Below, in pieces: positions 50,419 to 59,462 of a DNA stretch of 64,000 nt. Position 1 is the first letter of the stretch. Each line of letters starts with the position of its first letter. The notes beneath the pieces are model-generated. The model made no database searches. It saw only the letters and a program-made list of their open reading frames with translations, and had not been told where the DNA came from. The translations under genes and the position numbers were made by a program. The DNA is from Streptomyces actuosus (GTDB lineage: Bacteria; Actinomycetota; Actinomycetes; Streptomycetales; Streptomycetaceae), in assembly GCF_016921115.1 (NCBI RefSeq), contig NZ_JAFFZS010000006.1, positions 237,161-301,160 of the forward strand, written 5' to 3'.

Positions 50419-51750
50419 TCAGCGCGCCACGGCAGGATCCTGCGCCGGAAGGCTGTCCATGAAGGAACTGACGGAGAAGACGGCGTGGCCGGGGCCGGGC
50501 GGGCCGTAGCCGGGGGGCGAGGACAGGCCGAACTCGTCCATGGTGGCGCGGTAGGCCTCCAGCAGGCGGATGTGGTACTCCAGCGGCGCGCCCTGCGGAT
50601 TGGCCTTGCCGAGCGGGGTGGTGGGTTCCGGGCACCAGGTGGTGAACCGGGGGGTGATGCCGTGCGACATGAAGAAGCGCAGGCCCTCGGTGGTCGAGGC
50701 GACGGCCTCGCCGACGTCGGTGAAGCCGAACGGCTCGGCCATCTCCACGCCCGCCACGAAGTTCGGGATGACGTTGCGGGCGCCGAACACGTCGGCGGAG
50801 TCGAGGATCCTGCGATGCCACTCGTCGCGGCCGACGTAGCGCTCCTTGCCCGGGCAGTACAGCTCGAACAGCCGACGGTCCCACACCTCGTAGTTGGGGT
50901 GGTAGATCTGCACGCCGTAGTCCTTGAAGCGCTGCACGTCCGCCTTGGGCAGTGCCTGCGCGACGACCTTGCCGATCCAGCGGCCCGGGAAGCGCTCCTC
51001 GATGGCCTTGGCGTAGTGGCCGTAGAAGTCGGCCTCGTCGCGTCCGGCGACCGACTTGGTGATGGCGCCGCCGGTGAGCGTGTAGGCGGTGGAGGCCTTC
51101 TGGGTGTCGTACCGGTCGATGATCTCCAGCGCCTCCAGGACCTCCTCCACGTCCTTCACGCCCGTGTAGGGGCGGCCGGCGGCCTTGTGCTGGCGCCAGT
51201 TGTGGTTGATGTCGCAGTACTGGCACTCCTCCTTGGCGCCGAAGTACTGGCAGACCCGGAAGACGGTGAGGTAGATCAGGTAGCCCCACTGGATGGTGGG
51301 GGCCACCTCCATCACGGACTTCCCGTTGGAGAGGGTGTGCCGGTAGTACTCCGGCATCGGCGGCACGCCGACGTCGGCGATGCGCTTGCCGTCCAGGTAC
51401 AGGCCGAGCAGGCCTTCCTCGTCGGCGGCCACCCGGTAGGGGGAGGCCGGGTTCACGCGGACGGACACCACGGTCCTGCGCAGGTCGTAGGGGCCGCCGG
51501 TGAGGATGATCTCCTCCGGCGGGCGGCGCAGCGCGGCCTCGCCCAGCTCGGGCAGGGTGCCGTGGTCGAACGAGAAGATGAAGTAGGACTTCGGCTTGAC
51601 CTCGCCGGCGGCCTCGTTGGCGGTGTCACTGAGCGCCGAGGGGTCGAAGGCGACCCCGCCGCGCAGCAGGTCCTCCTTGAAGACGGCCTCCCGCGGCACA
51701 TGCGGAAAGCGCTCCATCAGATCCTCGACCAGCGCGGTGCGGCTGCCCAT
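50419..51750 (-). CDS. Radical SAM protein with C-x8-C-x2-C cluster motif
   Basis: This 443-residue protein has CQYFGAKEECQYCDINHNWR with Cys167, Cys176 and Cys179, an expanded form of the CxxxCxxC [4Fe-4S]-SAM motif. TLTGGAITKS as the GGE-like SAM motif and a TIM-barrel pattern follow (VAQALPKADVQRFKDYGVQIYHP, NVIPNFVAGVEMAEPFG). An N-terminal domain of about 150 residues precedes the barrel. GGAGAG lies upstream of the ATG. No substrate or precursor peptide gene is adjacent, so the reaction is unknown. Confidence 0.88.
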   Translation of the reverse strand: MGSRTALVEDLMERFPHVPREAVFKEDLLRGGVAFDPSALSDTANEAAGEVKPKSYFIFSFDHGTLPELGEAALRRPPEEIILTGGPYDLRRTVVSVRVNPASPYRVAADEEGLLGLYLDGKRIADVGVPPMPEYYRHTLSNGKSVMEVAPTIQWGYLIYLTVFRVCQYFGAKEECQYCDINHNWRQHKAAGRPYTGVKDVEEVLEALEIIDRYDTQKASTAYTLTGGAITKSVAGRDEADFYGHYAKAIEERFPGRWIGKVVAQALPKADVQRFKDYGVQIYHPNYEVWDRRLFELYCPGKERYVGRDEWHRRILDSADVFGARNVIPNFVAGVEMAEPFGFTDVGEAVASTTEGLRFFMSHGITPRFTTWCPEPTTPLGKANPQGAPLEYHIRLLEAYRATMDEFGLSSPPGYGPPGPGHAVFSVSSFMDSLPAQDPAVAR

Positions 51751-52065
51751 CCGTCTCTCCTCACCCAGGCGTACGACTCCTCACGGTATGCCCTGTCTCC
51801 GGAGCCGTCGGTGCCGGGTCCCCTCGCGTGGCGCGGCATGCCCCGGCCCGGGGGTGTCCGGCGGTGGCCGCGGACCGTCTCCGGGGCCGCCCGGACGGCC
51901 CCGTGCGGCGCCCCCTGCGGTCAGGCGCCGCGGTGGGCCCGTGGGGACGCCGCCGCCCGCCGGTGATCCACCGGTCGGCCCCGGGCAAGGACGTGCCGGA
52001 CGCCCCTTTGGCGGCCAGGCTGTAGCCTAGGGTCTCTAGGTTTGCTCGGTTCTCGGAGGTTTCCC
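51751..52065. promoter_or_regulatory. Divergent region upstream of the radical SAM and TetR genes, with a TetR operator candidate
   Basis: The gap holds no coding frame. CCTAG-GGTCT-CTAGG (52026-52040) is an inverted repeat overlapping two possible -10 boxes (TAGCCT 52023-52028, TAGGGT 52028-52033). It lies 26 nt before the TetR start, a typical self-repression layout. Confidence 0.5.
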
Positions 52066-52677
52066 TTGGCCCGTGCCGGTATCACCGTCGACCGCCTCGT
52101 CGCCGCTGCGGCCGATCTCGCCGACGAGGTCGGGTTCGACAAGGTCAGCCTGTCCGCGCTGGCGCGGAGTTTCGGGGTGCGGGACGCGAGCCTCTACTCG
52201 CACGTCAGGAACCTCCAGGAACTGCGGACACGGATCGCGCTGCTGGCCGGCGGGGAGATGATCGACCGGATCGCGGCCGCCGTGGCCGGGCGCGCGGGCA
52301 AGGAGGCGCTGACCGCCTTCGCGGGTGCCTACCGGGAATACGCTCTGGCCCACCCGGGGCGCTACGCCGCCACCCAGATCCGCATCGACCCGGTCGTCTT
52401 CGCCGACACGCCCGCCATGCGCCGTACCGCCGAGATCACCTACGGCATGCTCCGCGCCTACGGCCTGGAGGAGCCCGACCTCACCGACGCGGTGCGCCTG
52501 CTGCGCAGCACGTTCCACGGCTACTGCGCCCTGGAGGCGGCCGGCGGCTTCGCGGCTCCCCGGGACGTGCGCAGGTCGTGGGACAAGGCCGTCGACGCGC
52601 TGCACACGGCCCTCACCCACTGGCCCCGCGAAGCGGGTCACGCACCGACCGGCAAGGAACACGAGAGCCATGCCTGA
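52066..52677 (+). CDS. TetR-family transcriptional regulator
   Basis: This 203-residue repressor starts at a TTG with GGAGG 6 nt upstream. The N-terminal HTH has ITVDRLVAAAADLADEVGFD, LSALARSFGVRDASLYSHV and the closing helix LQELRTRIALLAG. The ligand domain resembles the WHG type (AFAGAYREYALAHPGRYAAT, LRSTFHGYCALEAAGGF). The stop overlaps the hydrolase start by 8 nt, so the hydrolase is a probable target made from the same transcript. Confidence 0.92.
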   Translation: MARAGITVDRLVAAAADLADEVGFDKVSLSALARSFGVRDASLYSHVRNLQELRTRIALLAGGEMIDRIAAAVAGRAGKEALTAFAGAYREYALAHPGRYAATQIRIDPVVFADTPAMRRTAEITYGMLRAYGLEEPDLTDAVRLLRSTFHGYCALEAAGGFAAPRDVRRSWDKAVDALHTALTHWPREAGHAPTGKEHESHA

Positions 52678-53458
52678 CCTGCACCACGACGTCCGCGGGC
52701 GCGGGCCCCTGCTGCTGGTCCTGCCCGGCGGCGCCGGCCACCCCATGGGACTCGATCCCCTCGTGGAACCACTCGCCGACCGCTTCACGGTCGTCACGTA
52801 CGACCCGCTCGGCCTCGCGCACGGCCGCCTGGGGATGCCCGTCGGCGACCAGCGCGTGGAGGACTGGGGTGACGGCGCGAGCCGGGTCCTCCACGCCACG
52901 CTGCCCGACGGGGAATCCGCCTACGTCCTCGGGCTCAGCTCCGGCGGCATCGCCGCCCTGGACCTGCTGGCCCGGCACGGGGAGCGACTGGCGCACGTCG
53001 TCGCGCACGAGGCACCGTGCGTGGCACCGCTGCCCGACGGGCGACGACGGCAGAAGTCGTTCGCAGCGGTGTGCGACACCTACCGCACCCTGGGACCGGC
53101 GGCCGCGGCGGCCCGTCTCACCGCGGTGCTGGAGGACCGGGAGGCACCGCCTGCCGCCGACACCGCGGCCCGGCCGCTGTCCCGCGAGGAGGAGCTGCGG
53201 AACCCGACGGCCCTCTTCCTCAGGCATGTCCTGGGCCCCTTCACCGCCCATCGCCCGGACCTGCCGGCTCCGGGGGGACACGGCGGCCCGGCCCGCCTCA
53301 CGTTCGCCGCGGGCGTCGACTCCCGAGACCTGCTGCTCCACCGCACGGCCCGGTTCCTCGCCGGGCGCACGGGCGGCGGGTTCGCCGAGTTCCCCGGCGG
53401 CCACGTCGGTGCCGGCACGCACCCCGAGGAGTTCGCCGAGCGGCTCACGGCCGTGTGA
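52670..53458 (+). CDS. Alpha/beta hydrolase
   Basis: This 262-residue protein has an alpha/beta-hydrolase layout. The oxyanion region is LLVLPGGAGHPMG, strand/turn VTYDPLGLAHG follows, and the nucleophile elbow GLSSGGIAALD carries the catalytic Ser. A late His in FPGGHVGAGTHPEEFAERL completes the triad. The substrate is unknown. It overlaps the TetR gene by 8 nt and is probably induced by the ligand of that repressor. Confidence 0.9.
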   Translation: MPDLHHDVRGRGPLLLVLPGGAGHPMGLDPLVEPLADRFTVVTYDPLGLAHGRLGMPVGDQRVEDWGDGASRVLHATLPDGESAYVLGLSSGGIAALDLLARHGERLAHVVAHEAPCVAPLPDGRRRQKSFAAVCDTYRTLGPAAAAARLTAVLEDREAPPAADTAARPLSREEELRNPTALFLRHVLGPFTAHRPDLPAPGGHGGPARLTFAAGVDSRDLLLHRTARFLAGRTGGGFAEFPGGHVGAGTHPEEFAERLTAV

Positions 53459-53546
53459 GGCGCGCCCCGCCCGGCCGGCTGCGTGCGCGGCGGAAGCGAG
53501 CGGGTGCGGCGGGGCAGCGCCGGTCGGCCTCCCGGCGGGTCTGCGG

Positions 53547-53918
53547 TCAGCCCTCCGCCCGCTCCGGCGCACTCCGCTCCACGCAGAACTCGTTGCCCTC
53601 CGGGTCGCCGAGGACGGCCCAGCCCGTGCCGTCGGGTTTGCGGTGGTCGGCGACCAGGGCGGCTCCGAGGGCGACCAGTCGCCGCACCTCCTCGTCACGC
53701 GTGCGGTCCTGCGGCTGGAGGTCGAAGTGGAGCCGGTTCTTCACCGTCTTGGTCTCCGGAACGGCCAGGAACAGCAGCCCGGCCCCTTCGATCGACGCCT
53801 CCGGGTCGCCCGGCCTGTCGTCGTCGTGCAGGGGCAGGTCCAGCACCCGGGACCAGAATCCGGCGAGCTCGTAGGGGTCGGCGCAGTCGATCGTCACATG
53901 GCGGATCAGTGAGGTCAT
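53547..53918 (-). CDS. VOC-family (glyoxalase/bleomycin-resistance-like) protein
   Basis: This 123-residue protein has the paired beta-alpha-beta modules of the VOC fold: IRHVTIDCADPYELAGFWSRVL at the start, NRLHFDLQPQDRTRDEEVRR in the middle and WAVLGDPEGNEFCVE at the end. His, Glu and His in these places are the usual metal ligands. It is divergent from mmuM; its ATG has CACAAT 7 nt upstream as a weak -10. Confidence 0.88.
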   Translation of the reverse strand: MTSLIRHVTIDCADPYELAGFWSRVLDLPLHDDDRPGDPEASIEGAGLLFLAVPETKTVKNRLHFDLQPQDRTRDEEVRRLVALGAALVADHRKPDGTGWAVLGDPEGNEFCVERSAPERAEG

Positions 53919-54047
53919 GCGCCGGATTGTGCGCGGCGGCGGTTCGTTCGGGCAACGGAATTGCCGCGTTGCGGGCGGCGGTCCCCGTCCGACCGGGCCC
54001 GCCGGGAGGGCGACCGCCGCGTCGCCCGCGACCGCGGCTCGCTCGGC

Positions 54048-54060
54048 TACCGTCGACGAC
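54048..54060 (+). promoter_or_regulatory. Leaderless promoter -10 of the homocysteine methyltransferase gene
   Basis: TACCGT (54048-54053) ends 7 nt before ATG 54061, with no ribosome site between. Confidence 0.55.
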
Positions 54061-54987
54061 ATGACCAGCGGCCCCACCCTCGCCGAGGCCCTCGCCTCCG
54101 GGACGGTCGTCCTCGACGGCGGCCTGTCCAACCAACTGGAGGCGGCCGGGCACGACCTGAGCGACGAACTGTGGTCGGCGCGGCTGCTGGCCGAGCGGCC
54201 CGAGGCGATCGTCGCGGCGCACCTGGCCTACTTCTCAGCGGGCGCCGACGTGGCGATCACCGCCGGCTACCAGGCCACGTTCGAGGGGTTCGCCCGGCGC
54301 GGGATCGGCCGCGCGGAGGCGGCCCGGCTGCTCGCGCTCGCCGTGGAGCTGGCGCGGGAGGCCGTACGGCAGGCGCGGGACGCGGGGGCGCCCCGGCCGC
54401 TGTGGGTCGCCGCGTCCGCGGGCCCCTACGGGGCGATGCTCGCCGACGGCTCCGAGTACCGGGGGCGCTACGGGCTGAGCGTGCGGGAGCTGGAACGTTT
54501 CCACCGGCCCCGGCTGGAGGTGCTGGCGGCCGCCGGGCCCGACGTACTGGCCCTGGAGACCGTGCCGGACGCGGACGAGGCGGCGGCGCTGCTGCGGGCG
54601 GTGCGCGGGCTCGGGGTCCCCGCCTGGCTGTCGTACACCGTGGACGGCACGCGCACCCGGGCCGGGCAGCCGCTGGCGGAGGCCTTCGCTCCGGCCGCCG
54701 AAGCGGACGACGTCGTGGCGGTCGGCGTCAACTGCTGCGCCCCGCAGGACGTCGACGCCGCCGTGGAGATCGCGGCGCGCGTGACGGGCAAGCCCGTCGT
54801 CGCCTACCCCAACAGCGGTGAGGGCTGGGACGCCGGGGCGCGTCGCTGGGACGGCCGCTCCACCTTCGCCCCCGGCCGGGTCCTCGGCTGGCGGGACGCG
54901 GGGGCGCGGCTGATCGGCGGCTGCTGCCGGGTGGGCCCGGAGGCCATCGCCTCGATCGCGCGCACGCTGACGGACCGACCCGGGTGA
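54061..54987 (+). CDS. mmuM: Homocysteine S-methyltransferase
   Basis: This 308-residue zinc enzyme is of the MmuM/BHMT family, which makes methionine from homocysteine with S-methylmethionine or SAM as donor. It has the N-terminal VVLDGGLSNQLEAAGHDL, a TIM-barrel with AITAGYQATFEGF, and three zinc-binding Cys in VGVNCC and IGGCCRVGP. It stands alone. Length and motif order are complete. Confidence 0.94.
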   Translation: MTSGPTLAEALASGTVVLDGGLSNQLEAAGHDLSDELWSARLLAERPEAIVAAHLAYFSAGADVAITAGYQATFEGFARRGIGRAEAARLLALAVELAREAVRQARDAGAPRPLWVAASAGPYGAMLADGSEYRGRYGLSVRELERFHRPRLEVLAAAGPDVLALETVPDADEAAALLRAVRGLGVPAWLSYTVDGTRTRAGQPLAEAFAPAAEADDVVAVGVNCCAPQDVDAAVEIAARVTGKPVVAYPNSGEGWDAGARRWDGRSTFAPGRVLGWRDAGARLIGGCCRVGPEAIASIARTLTDRPG

Positions 54988-55231
54988 CAGGGATCGGCCG
55001 ACCGGCGGTGTGACGGAGCGGTTCCCGCCGGCAAGGCGGCCCGGGCCCCCGGGCCGGGGAGCGTCGGTGCGGCCCCGGCCGGGCACTCGCCGCTGTACCG
55101 GGGACCCCGCGGGCGCCGGCCGGGGCCGCCGGGGTGCGCCTGCCCGGCCCGACGCCGCCCGACGCCGCCCCGCGGCGACGTCCGGTGATGCGTGCGGAGC
55201 CGGAACCGCCCGACGGGCTTCGGGAGGAAGG

Positions 55232-56875
55232 TCAGTGCCGGCGGACGCCGACGGAGCGCCGGAGCCGCTGTACCGCCGAGCGGCGTTCCGCACCGCGCGC
55301 GGGCGTCCCGGGGTCCCGTCCCGTGGCGAGTGCCGTTTCCACCGGGGTGGGCTCGGCGGCGGTCCAGAGGGCGAGTTCGGCGTCCCGGTGGCCGCGGGCG
55401 GTGTAGGGGTCCCGGAGGTCGCGCGGGCGGGAGCCGTCCGCCGGGGCCTCGCCCTCCGGCGCCGCCGGTGCGGGCTCGCCGAAGATCCGTACCGGGTGTC
55501 CGGTGTCCCAGGCTTCCCAGCCCGGGTCTCCCTCGACGGCGAAACGGACCCAGGCCCCGTGCATCTGCTCCGACAGCGCACGCGGACCGCCCGGGCCCGC
55601 CAGCTTCGCGGACTCCGGCACCTCTCCGGTGTCGAAGACGAACCCGAGTTCCAACGCGTGGCAGGCGCCGAGACCGGGCAGCCGCGACGGCCAGGCGAAC
55701 TCGTAGACGTACGACCTCCGCGGCCGGGCCTCGGCCAGACGGTGCATCGGCAGGCGCAGGAGATGATCGGTGACCATCTGGCCGACGATCTCGGCAGTGC
55801 CTGCCTGCGGGTTCAGGGCGCGGTAGCCTCGCGGCACCTCGTGCCCGCAGTGGCAGCGCGCCATGGCGCCGGCGAGCGCCACCGGACCGAGCCGGTCCAC
55901 CCGCTCCAGCAGCCCGCCCGGCACCAGCCACAGCCGGTACTCGTCCCGGGTCCAGCCCATCAGCAGCTCTGCGCCGGGCGCCGCCGAGCCCTCGGTCAGC
56001 GCCTGGAGCGGATCGCGCGGCACCAGGTCGCCGTCGACGACGACGCCGAAGGCCGGCCCGCCGAGCACCGGGCTGCTGAGCCGGCCGGCCTCGGCCTGGG
56101 TCCGCAGCAGCAGGTCCCGGTCGACCTCGGCGAAGGCCTGCGCGGTCGCCGGGATCTTCAGCCGGGTCGCCATGCGGCGCACCATGCGCCGGACCTTGTC
56201 CCGGTCGAAGGCCTCCGGCGGCCCGCTCTGCAGGACGGCGCGGCGGAACAGCCCCTGCGCCTGCGGTGCGGCGATCAGCGCGCCGACGCTGATCGCACCC
56301 GCCGACTGTCCGCACAGCGTCACCCGGTCGGGGTCGCCGCCGAAGGCGGTGATCGACGCGTGCACCCAGTACAGGGCGGCGAGCTGGTCCCGCAGCCCGG
56401 GATTGGCGGGGGCGTCCGGGAACAGGCCGTAGCCCTCGACCCCCAGGCGGTAGTTGACGGAGACCAGGACGACGCCGTCCCGGGCGAAGGCGCGCCCGTC
56501 GTAGACGGGAACGGAGGAGGACCCGCGGGTCAGGGCGCCGCCGTGCAGCCACACCATGACGGGCAGCCGGGCGATCGGGGCCGGGTCGGGCGTCCAGACG
56601 TTGAGGTTGAGGCAGTCGTCGCCGGGCACGACCGGATCGGACAGGTACTTCTCGAAGGCCTCTGAGTACGGCGGCTTGGGCGGTGTCGGTCCGAAGGCGT
56701 CCGCCCCGCGCACCCCGTCCCACGGCTCGGGCGGCTCGGGGGGCCGGAACCGGCGCGGGCCGAAGGGGGGCGCCGCGTAGGGGATGCCCCTGAAGACGGC
56801 GACGCCGTCCTCGTACCTGCCGCGCACCTGCCCGTAGGGGGTCCTGACCACGGGGTCAGCCTGGTCTGCCGTCAT
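55232..56875 (-). CDS. Type B carboxylesterase/lipase
   Basis: This 547-residue esterase has the family start FRGIPYAAPPFGPRRF, the signature EDCLNLN-like DDCLNLNVWTP and the oxyanion region VWLHGGALTRGS. The nucleophile is in TLCGQSAGAISVGAL, the acid Glu in MGWTRDEYRL and the His in GACHALELGFVF. No signal peptide is visible, so it is likely cytoplasmic and hydrolyses small esters. The last 40 residues are Arg-rich and may read past the folded domain. Confidence 0.93.
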   Translation of the reverse strand: MTADQADPVVRTPYGQVRGRYEDGVAVFRGIPYAAPPFGPRRFRPPEPPEPWDGVRGADAFGPTPPKPPYSEAFEKYLSDPVVPGDDCLNLNVWTPDPAPIARLPVMVWLHGGALTRGSSSVPVYDGRAFARDGVVLVSVNYRLGVEGYGLFPDAPANPGLRDQLAALYWVHASITAFGGDPDRVTLCGQSAGAISVGALIAAPQAQGLFRRAVLQSGPPEAFDRDKVRRMVRRMATRLKIPATAQAFAEVDRDLLLRTQAEAGRLSSPVLGGPAFGVVVDGDLVPRDPLQALTEGSAAPGAELLMGWTRDEYRLWLVPGGLLERVDRLGPVALAGAMARCHCGHEVPRGYRALNPQAGTAEIVGQMVTDHLLRLPMHRLAEARPRRSYVYEFAWPSRLPGLGACHALELGFVFDTGEVPESAKLAGPGGPRALSEQMHGAWVRFAVEGDPGWEAWDTGHPVRIFGEPAPAAPEGEAPADGSRPRDLRDPYTARGHRDAELALWTAAEPTPVETALATGRDPGTPARGAERRSAVQRLRRSVGVRRH

Positions 56876-57229
56876 GTGCCCACCAGCCCTTCGCAGCACA
56901 CGAGCACCGGTATCACCAGAGCATCGCACCGAAGCCGGGTATTCCATCACTCGGGGCCGGGGGAGACACGTCGTCCCGCCCGCACCCGGTGAGGAGCACC
57001 GCCGTGAGGAGAAATCGCTTTCTACCCGCGGAAGGCCTCCGGCGGGCCCGCGCGACCGCGGCCCACGGCCGCGGGTCCGCAGGCACGCCTCGCAAGGGGA
57101 CCCGACGGACGCCGCCACCCCCCGCGCGGCCGGGAAGACCCGCAGGTCAGGCGGACATGCCACCGTTCGGCAGACCGCTCTCCGCGCGGGCTCCTCGCGC
57201 CCGGCGCCGCCCCGGTCCGCCTCGCCCCG
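56876..57229. other. Gene-free 5' flank of the esterase gene
   Basis: Frames crossing this stretch are Arg/Pro-rich shadows. No promoter or hairpin is convincing. The left boundary of the PEP-mutase-like remnant follows. Confidence 0.4.
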
Positions 57230-57540
57230 GGCGCCCGCCTCGTGCCCGGCGGCAGAGCGGAACCGGGCGATGTTCCGCTCCAGCAGACGGGGGCCGCCCG
57301 CACCCCGACACCGCGCTCGGCGTCGGCCTCGGGCAGGCGCCCGTCGGCTGCTCTGAGGCCCGCCAGGGCCGCGTCCATGGCCTCGTGGGCGGCGAACGGG
57401 CACGGCGTGCTGTAGATCGCGACGTCCACGCCGAGCGAGGACAGCTCGCCGAGCGAGAGCCGGGGCGAACGGCCGTCGGCGATCTGATCGAACAGCACGG
57501 GCTTGGTGACGACGACCTCACGGATGCGGTGGACCGGAAG
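57230..57540 (-). pseudogene. C-terminal remnant of an isocitrate lyase/PEP mutase-family gene
   Basis: On the minus strand the frame reads HRIREVVVTKPVLFDQIADG, RSPRLSLGELSSLGVDVAIY and STPCPFAAHEAMDAALAGLR, typical of the last third of PEP mutase or carboxy-PEP/oxaloacetate decarboxylase-like enzymes. The expected ending LLERNIARF lies in a different frame near 57280, so there is at least one frameshift. The N-terminal two thirds are missing and are replaced by the DUF6262 remnant at about 57543. Confidence 0.6.
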
Positions 57541-57542
57541 CC

Positions 57543-57950
57543 GAATGCGCCCGCCGCCGCAGCGAGTACACCCGCGCCAAGGCCCGTCCAGGCGCTCCGC
57601 TCCCTCGACGCGGCAGGCGAGCCAGTCACCTTCGAACACGTCGCGAAGCGCGCGGGCGTCTCCCGGTCCTGGCTCTTTGCCCAGCCGGACCTGCGAGCGG
57701 AGATCGAGCGACTGCGGGCAGTGCAAGGCCGCTACCCCGCATCGCCCATTCCCGCACGCCAGCGCACCACCGATGCCTCCTTGCTGCGGCGACTCGAAGC
57801 CGCCGACGCCCGCATCCGGCGCCTCACCGAGGAGGACCAGCGGCTCCGTGAGCAACTCGCCCGCGCACTCGGCGAACAGCGCACGGCGACGCATCGCACA
57901 GGCCCACCGCGAGCGGGTGCGAGGAATGTCGGGGCTGATCGATTCGGCTT
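57543..57950 (+). pseudogene. DUF6262 (recombinase-associated TnpC-like) remnant
   Basis: AEAC-like ARRRSEYTRAKA is read near 57550 in one frame. VQALRSLDAAGEPVTFEHVA and KRAGVSRSWLFAQPDLRAEI follow in another, and then a coiled segment (LLRRLEAADARIRRLTEEDQ). This is the layout of DUF6262 proteins found behind pairs of tyrosine recombinases in Tn554-like elements. A frameshift between the first two parts and the missing recombinase genes make it a relic. Confidence 0.6.
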
Positions 57951-58075
57951 TCCCCACCCCGTGCTCGGCACCTCCCCGTACCTGCGCACCTCGGACCCCC
58001 ACTCCGAGGTGCGGGAACCGTCTGGGTGCGGTCGGCGGTGCGTCGTGAGGAATGCCTTGGCCGCAGACGCAGGGC

Positions 58076-58921
58076 CTATCGGAAGGCGGCGATGTGACGC
58101 TGGGCCCAGTCGGCGAAGGTGCGGGGCTCGCAGCCGAGGAGCCGCTCGACGTCGGGGCTGATGCGCTGCTCGGCGGGGGTGGGCTCACCCAGGATGGACA
58201 GCGTGGTCTCGACTACGGGCTCGGGCATGAACCGCAGCATCTGCGCGTGCGCCTCGTCGCGGGTCTGCTCGATGAACCGGACGGGTTCGCCGAGTGCGTC
58301 GGCAATCGCCTCGGCCCGCTGGCGGGGCGTGCTGAGCGCGGGCCCGGTCAGCTCGTACATCCGTCCGGCGTGGCCGTCCTCCCGCAGGGCTGTGGCGGCG
58401 ACCTCGGCGATGTCGTCCGGGTCGATGGTCGGCAGGCCGATGTCGGCGAACGGCGCGGCGGCGGTCCTTCGGGCGCGGACCGACTCGACCCAGGCGTACG
58501 CGTTGGAGTTGAAGCCCCCGGGCCGCAGGATCGTCCAGTCCATGCCTGACTGCTGGACGGCGTCCTCGATGGATCGTCCCAGGTCCCCGAGAGAGGCCGA
58601 ATGCGGTCGGGTCGCCACTCCTTGGGAGGACAGCAGGACGACCCGCCCGACGCCGCCGGCCTTGGCGACGTCGAGGATGTCCTGGGGGCTCAACAAGTGC
58701 GCGCTGGGGCCGCCGCTTTGCAGGAACAGCGCGTCGGCTCCGTCGAAAACGGGCCGAAGGCTCTCAGGATCGACCAGGTCCGCCTGCGTGCACCGGACGC
58801 TCTCCGGCACATCCGCGTCCGAGATCCCCCGGGATGTCGCGGTCACCTGCGCACCCATCGCCGCGAGGGTCTGCACGAGCGATCGGCCGACGTTACCAGT
58901 CGCACCCGTCACTACGAACAT
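58076..58921 (-). CDS. NmrA-like NAD(P)-binding oxidoreductase
   Basis: This 281-residue atypical SDR has the N-terminal Rossmann motif VTGATGNVGRSLV and lacks the YxxxK catalytic pair. It has VVLLSSQGVATRPHS and WTILRPGGFNSNAYAW, as in NmrA/QOR2 proteins that sense or reduce quinones with NADPH. ATG 58921 is preceded by GGGAG. It is divergent from an HxlR regulator, a very common pairing for redox-stress genes. Confidence 0.9.
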   Translation of the reverse strand: MFVVTGATGNVGRSLVQTLAAMGAQVTATSRGISDADVPESVRCTQADLVDPESLRPVFDGADALFLQSGGPSAHLLSPQDILDVAKAGGVGRVVLLSSQGVATRPHSASLGDLGRSIEDAVQQSGMDWTILRPGGFNSNAYAWVESVRARRTAAAPFADIGLPTIDPDDIAEVAATALREDGHAGRMYELTGPALSTPRQRAEAIADALGEPVRFIEQTRDEAHAQMLRFMPEPVVETTLSILGEPTPAEQRISPDVERLLGCEPRTFADWAQRHIAAFR

Positions 58922-59024
58922 GAACAACTCCCGTGTCAATTCGAGATGGTTGTCGCCGCCCGAGCAGGCGGGGCCGCCGCGGAGAGCTGCTCTCCGGGCG
59001 GCACGGGGACGCTAACACCATCGA

Positions 59025-59040
59025 TATAGTAGGTACCTAC
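59025..59040. promoter_or_regulatory. 12-bp perfect palindrome over overlapping divergent -10 boxes (HxlR operator candidate)
   Basis: GTAGGTACCTAC (59029-59040) is a perfect palindrome. TATAGT (59025-59030) can be a -10 for the plus-strand HxlR gene, and its neighbour TACTAT on the minus strand (59030-59025) a -10 for the oxidoreductase. A regulator bound here would control both genes. Confidence 0.65.
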
Positions 59041-59069
59041 AGGAAAGTGACTATCCCGAGGGGGTGTGT

Positions 59070-59462
59070 ATGGCCGGTGACGCTGACCGGGATGCAGCCG
59101 CTGCGACCGACCCGGAACTCGCCTGTCCGACCAGTGCGGTCGTGGACATCGTGTTCAGCCGGTGGACCACGCCGATCCTGTGGACTCTCCACGTGCATGG
59201 TCGGCAACGGTTCGTCGAGCTGGAACGACGGATCGGCACGATCACGCCAAAGGTACTGACCCAGCGGCTGCGTCAGCTGGAACGCGACGGCATGGTCGTG
59301 CGTACGTACCACCCGGAGGTCCCCCCTCGGGTCGAGTACGAGATCAGCGAGCTGGGCCGCAGTCTGGCCCCGCTCTTCGCGCACCTCGCCGAATGGGCCG
59401 CCGGCAACCTGGACAAGGTCGAGCAGGCCCGCCGCGACTACGACACCGTTCCACCCCGGTAA
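59070..59462 (+). CDS. HxlR-family helix-turn-helix regulator
   Basis: This 130-residue protein has a Cys near the N-terminus (ELACPTSAVVDIVFSRW), as in redox-sensing YodB/QorR members. The winged helix shows WTTPILWTLHVHGRQRFVEL, ITPKVLTQRLRQLERDGMV and YEISELGRSLAPLFAHL. ATG 59070 has GAGGGG 6 nt upstream; GTG 59064 is possible but too close to it. It probably represses the divergent NmrA-like gene through GTAGGTACCTAC. Confidence 0.92.
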   Translation: MAGDADRDAAAATDPELACPTSAVVDIVFSRWTTPILWTLHVHGRQRFVELERRIGTITPKVLTQRLRQLERDGMVVRTYHPEVPPRVEYEISELGRSLAPLFAHLAEWAAGNLDKVEQARRDYDTVPPR

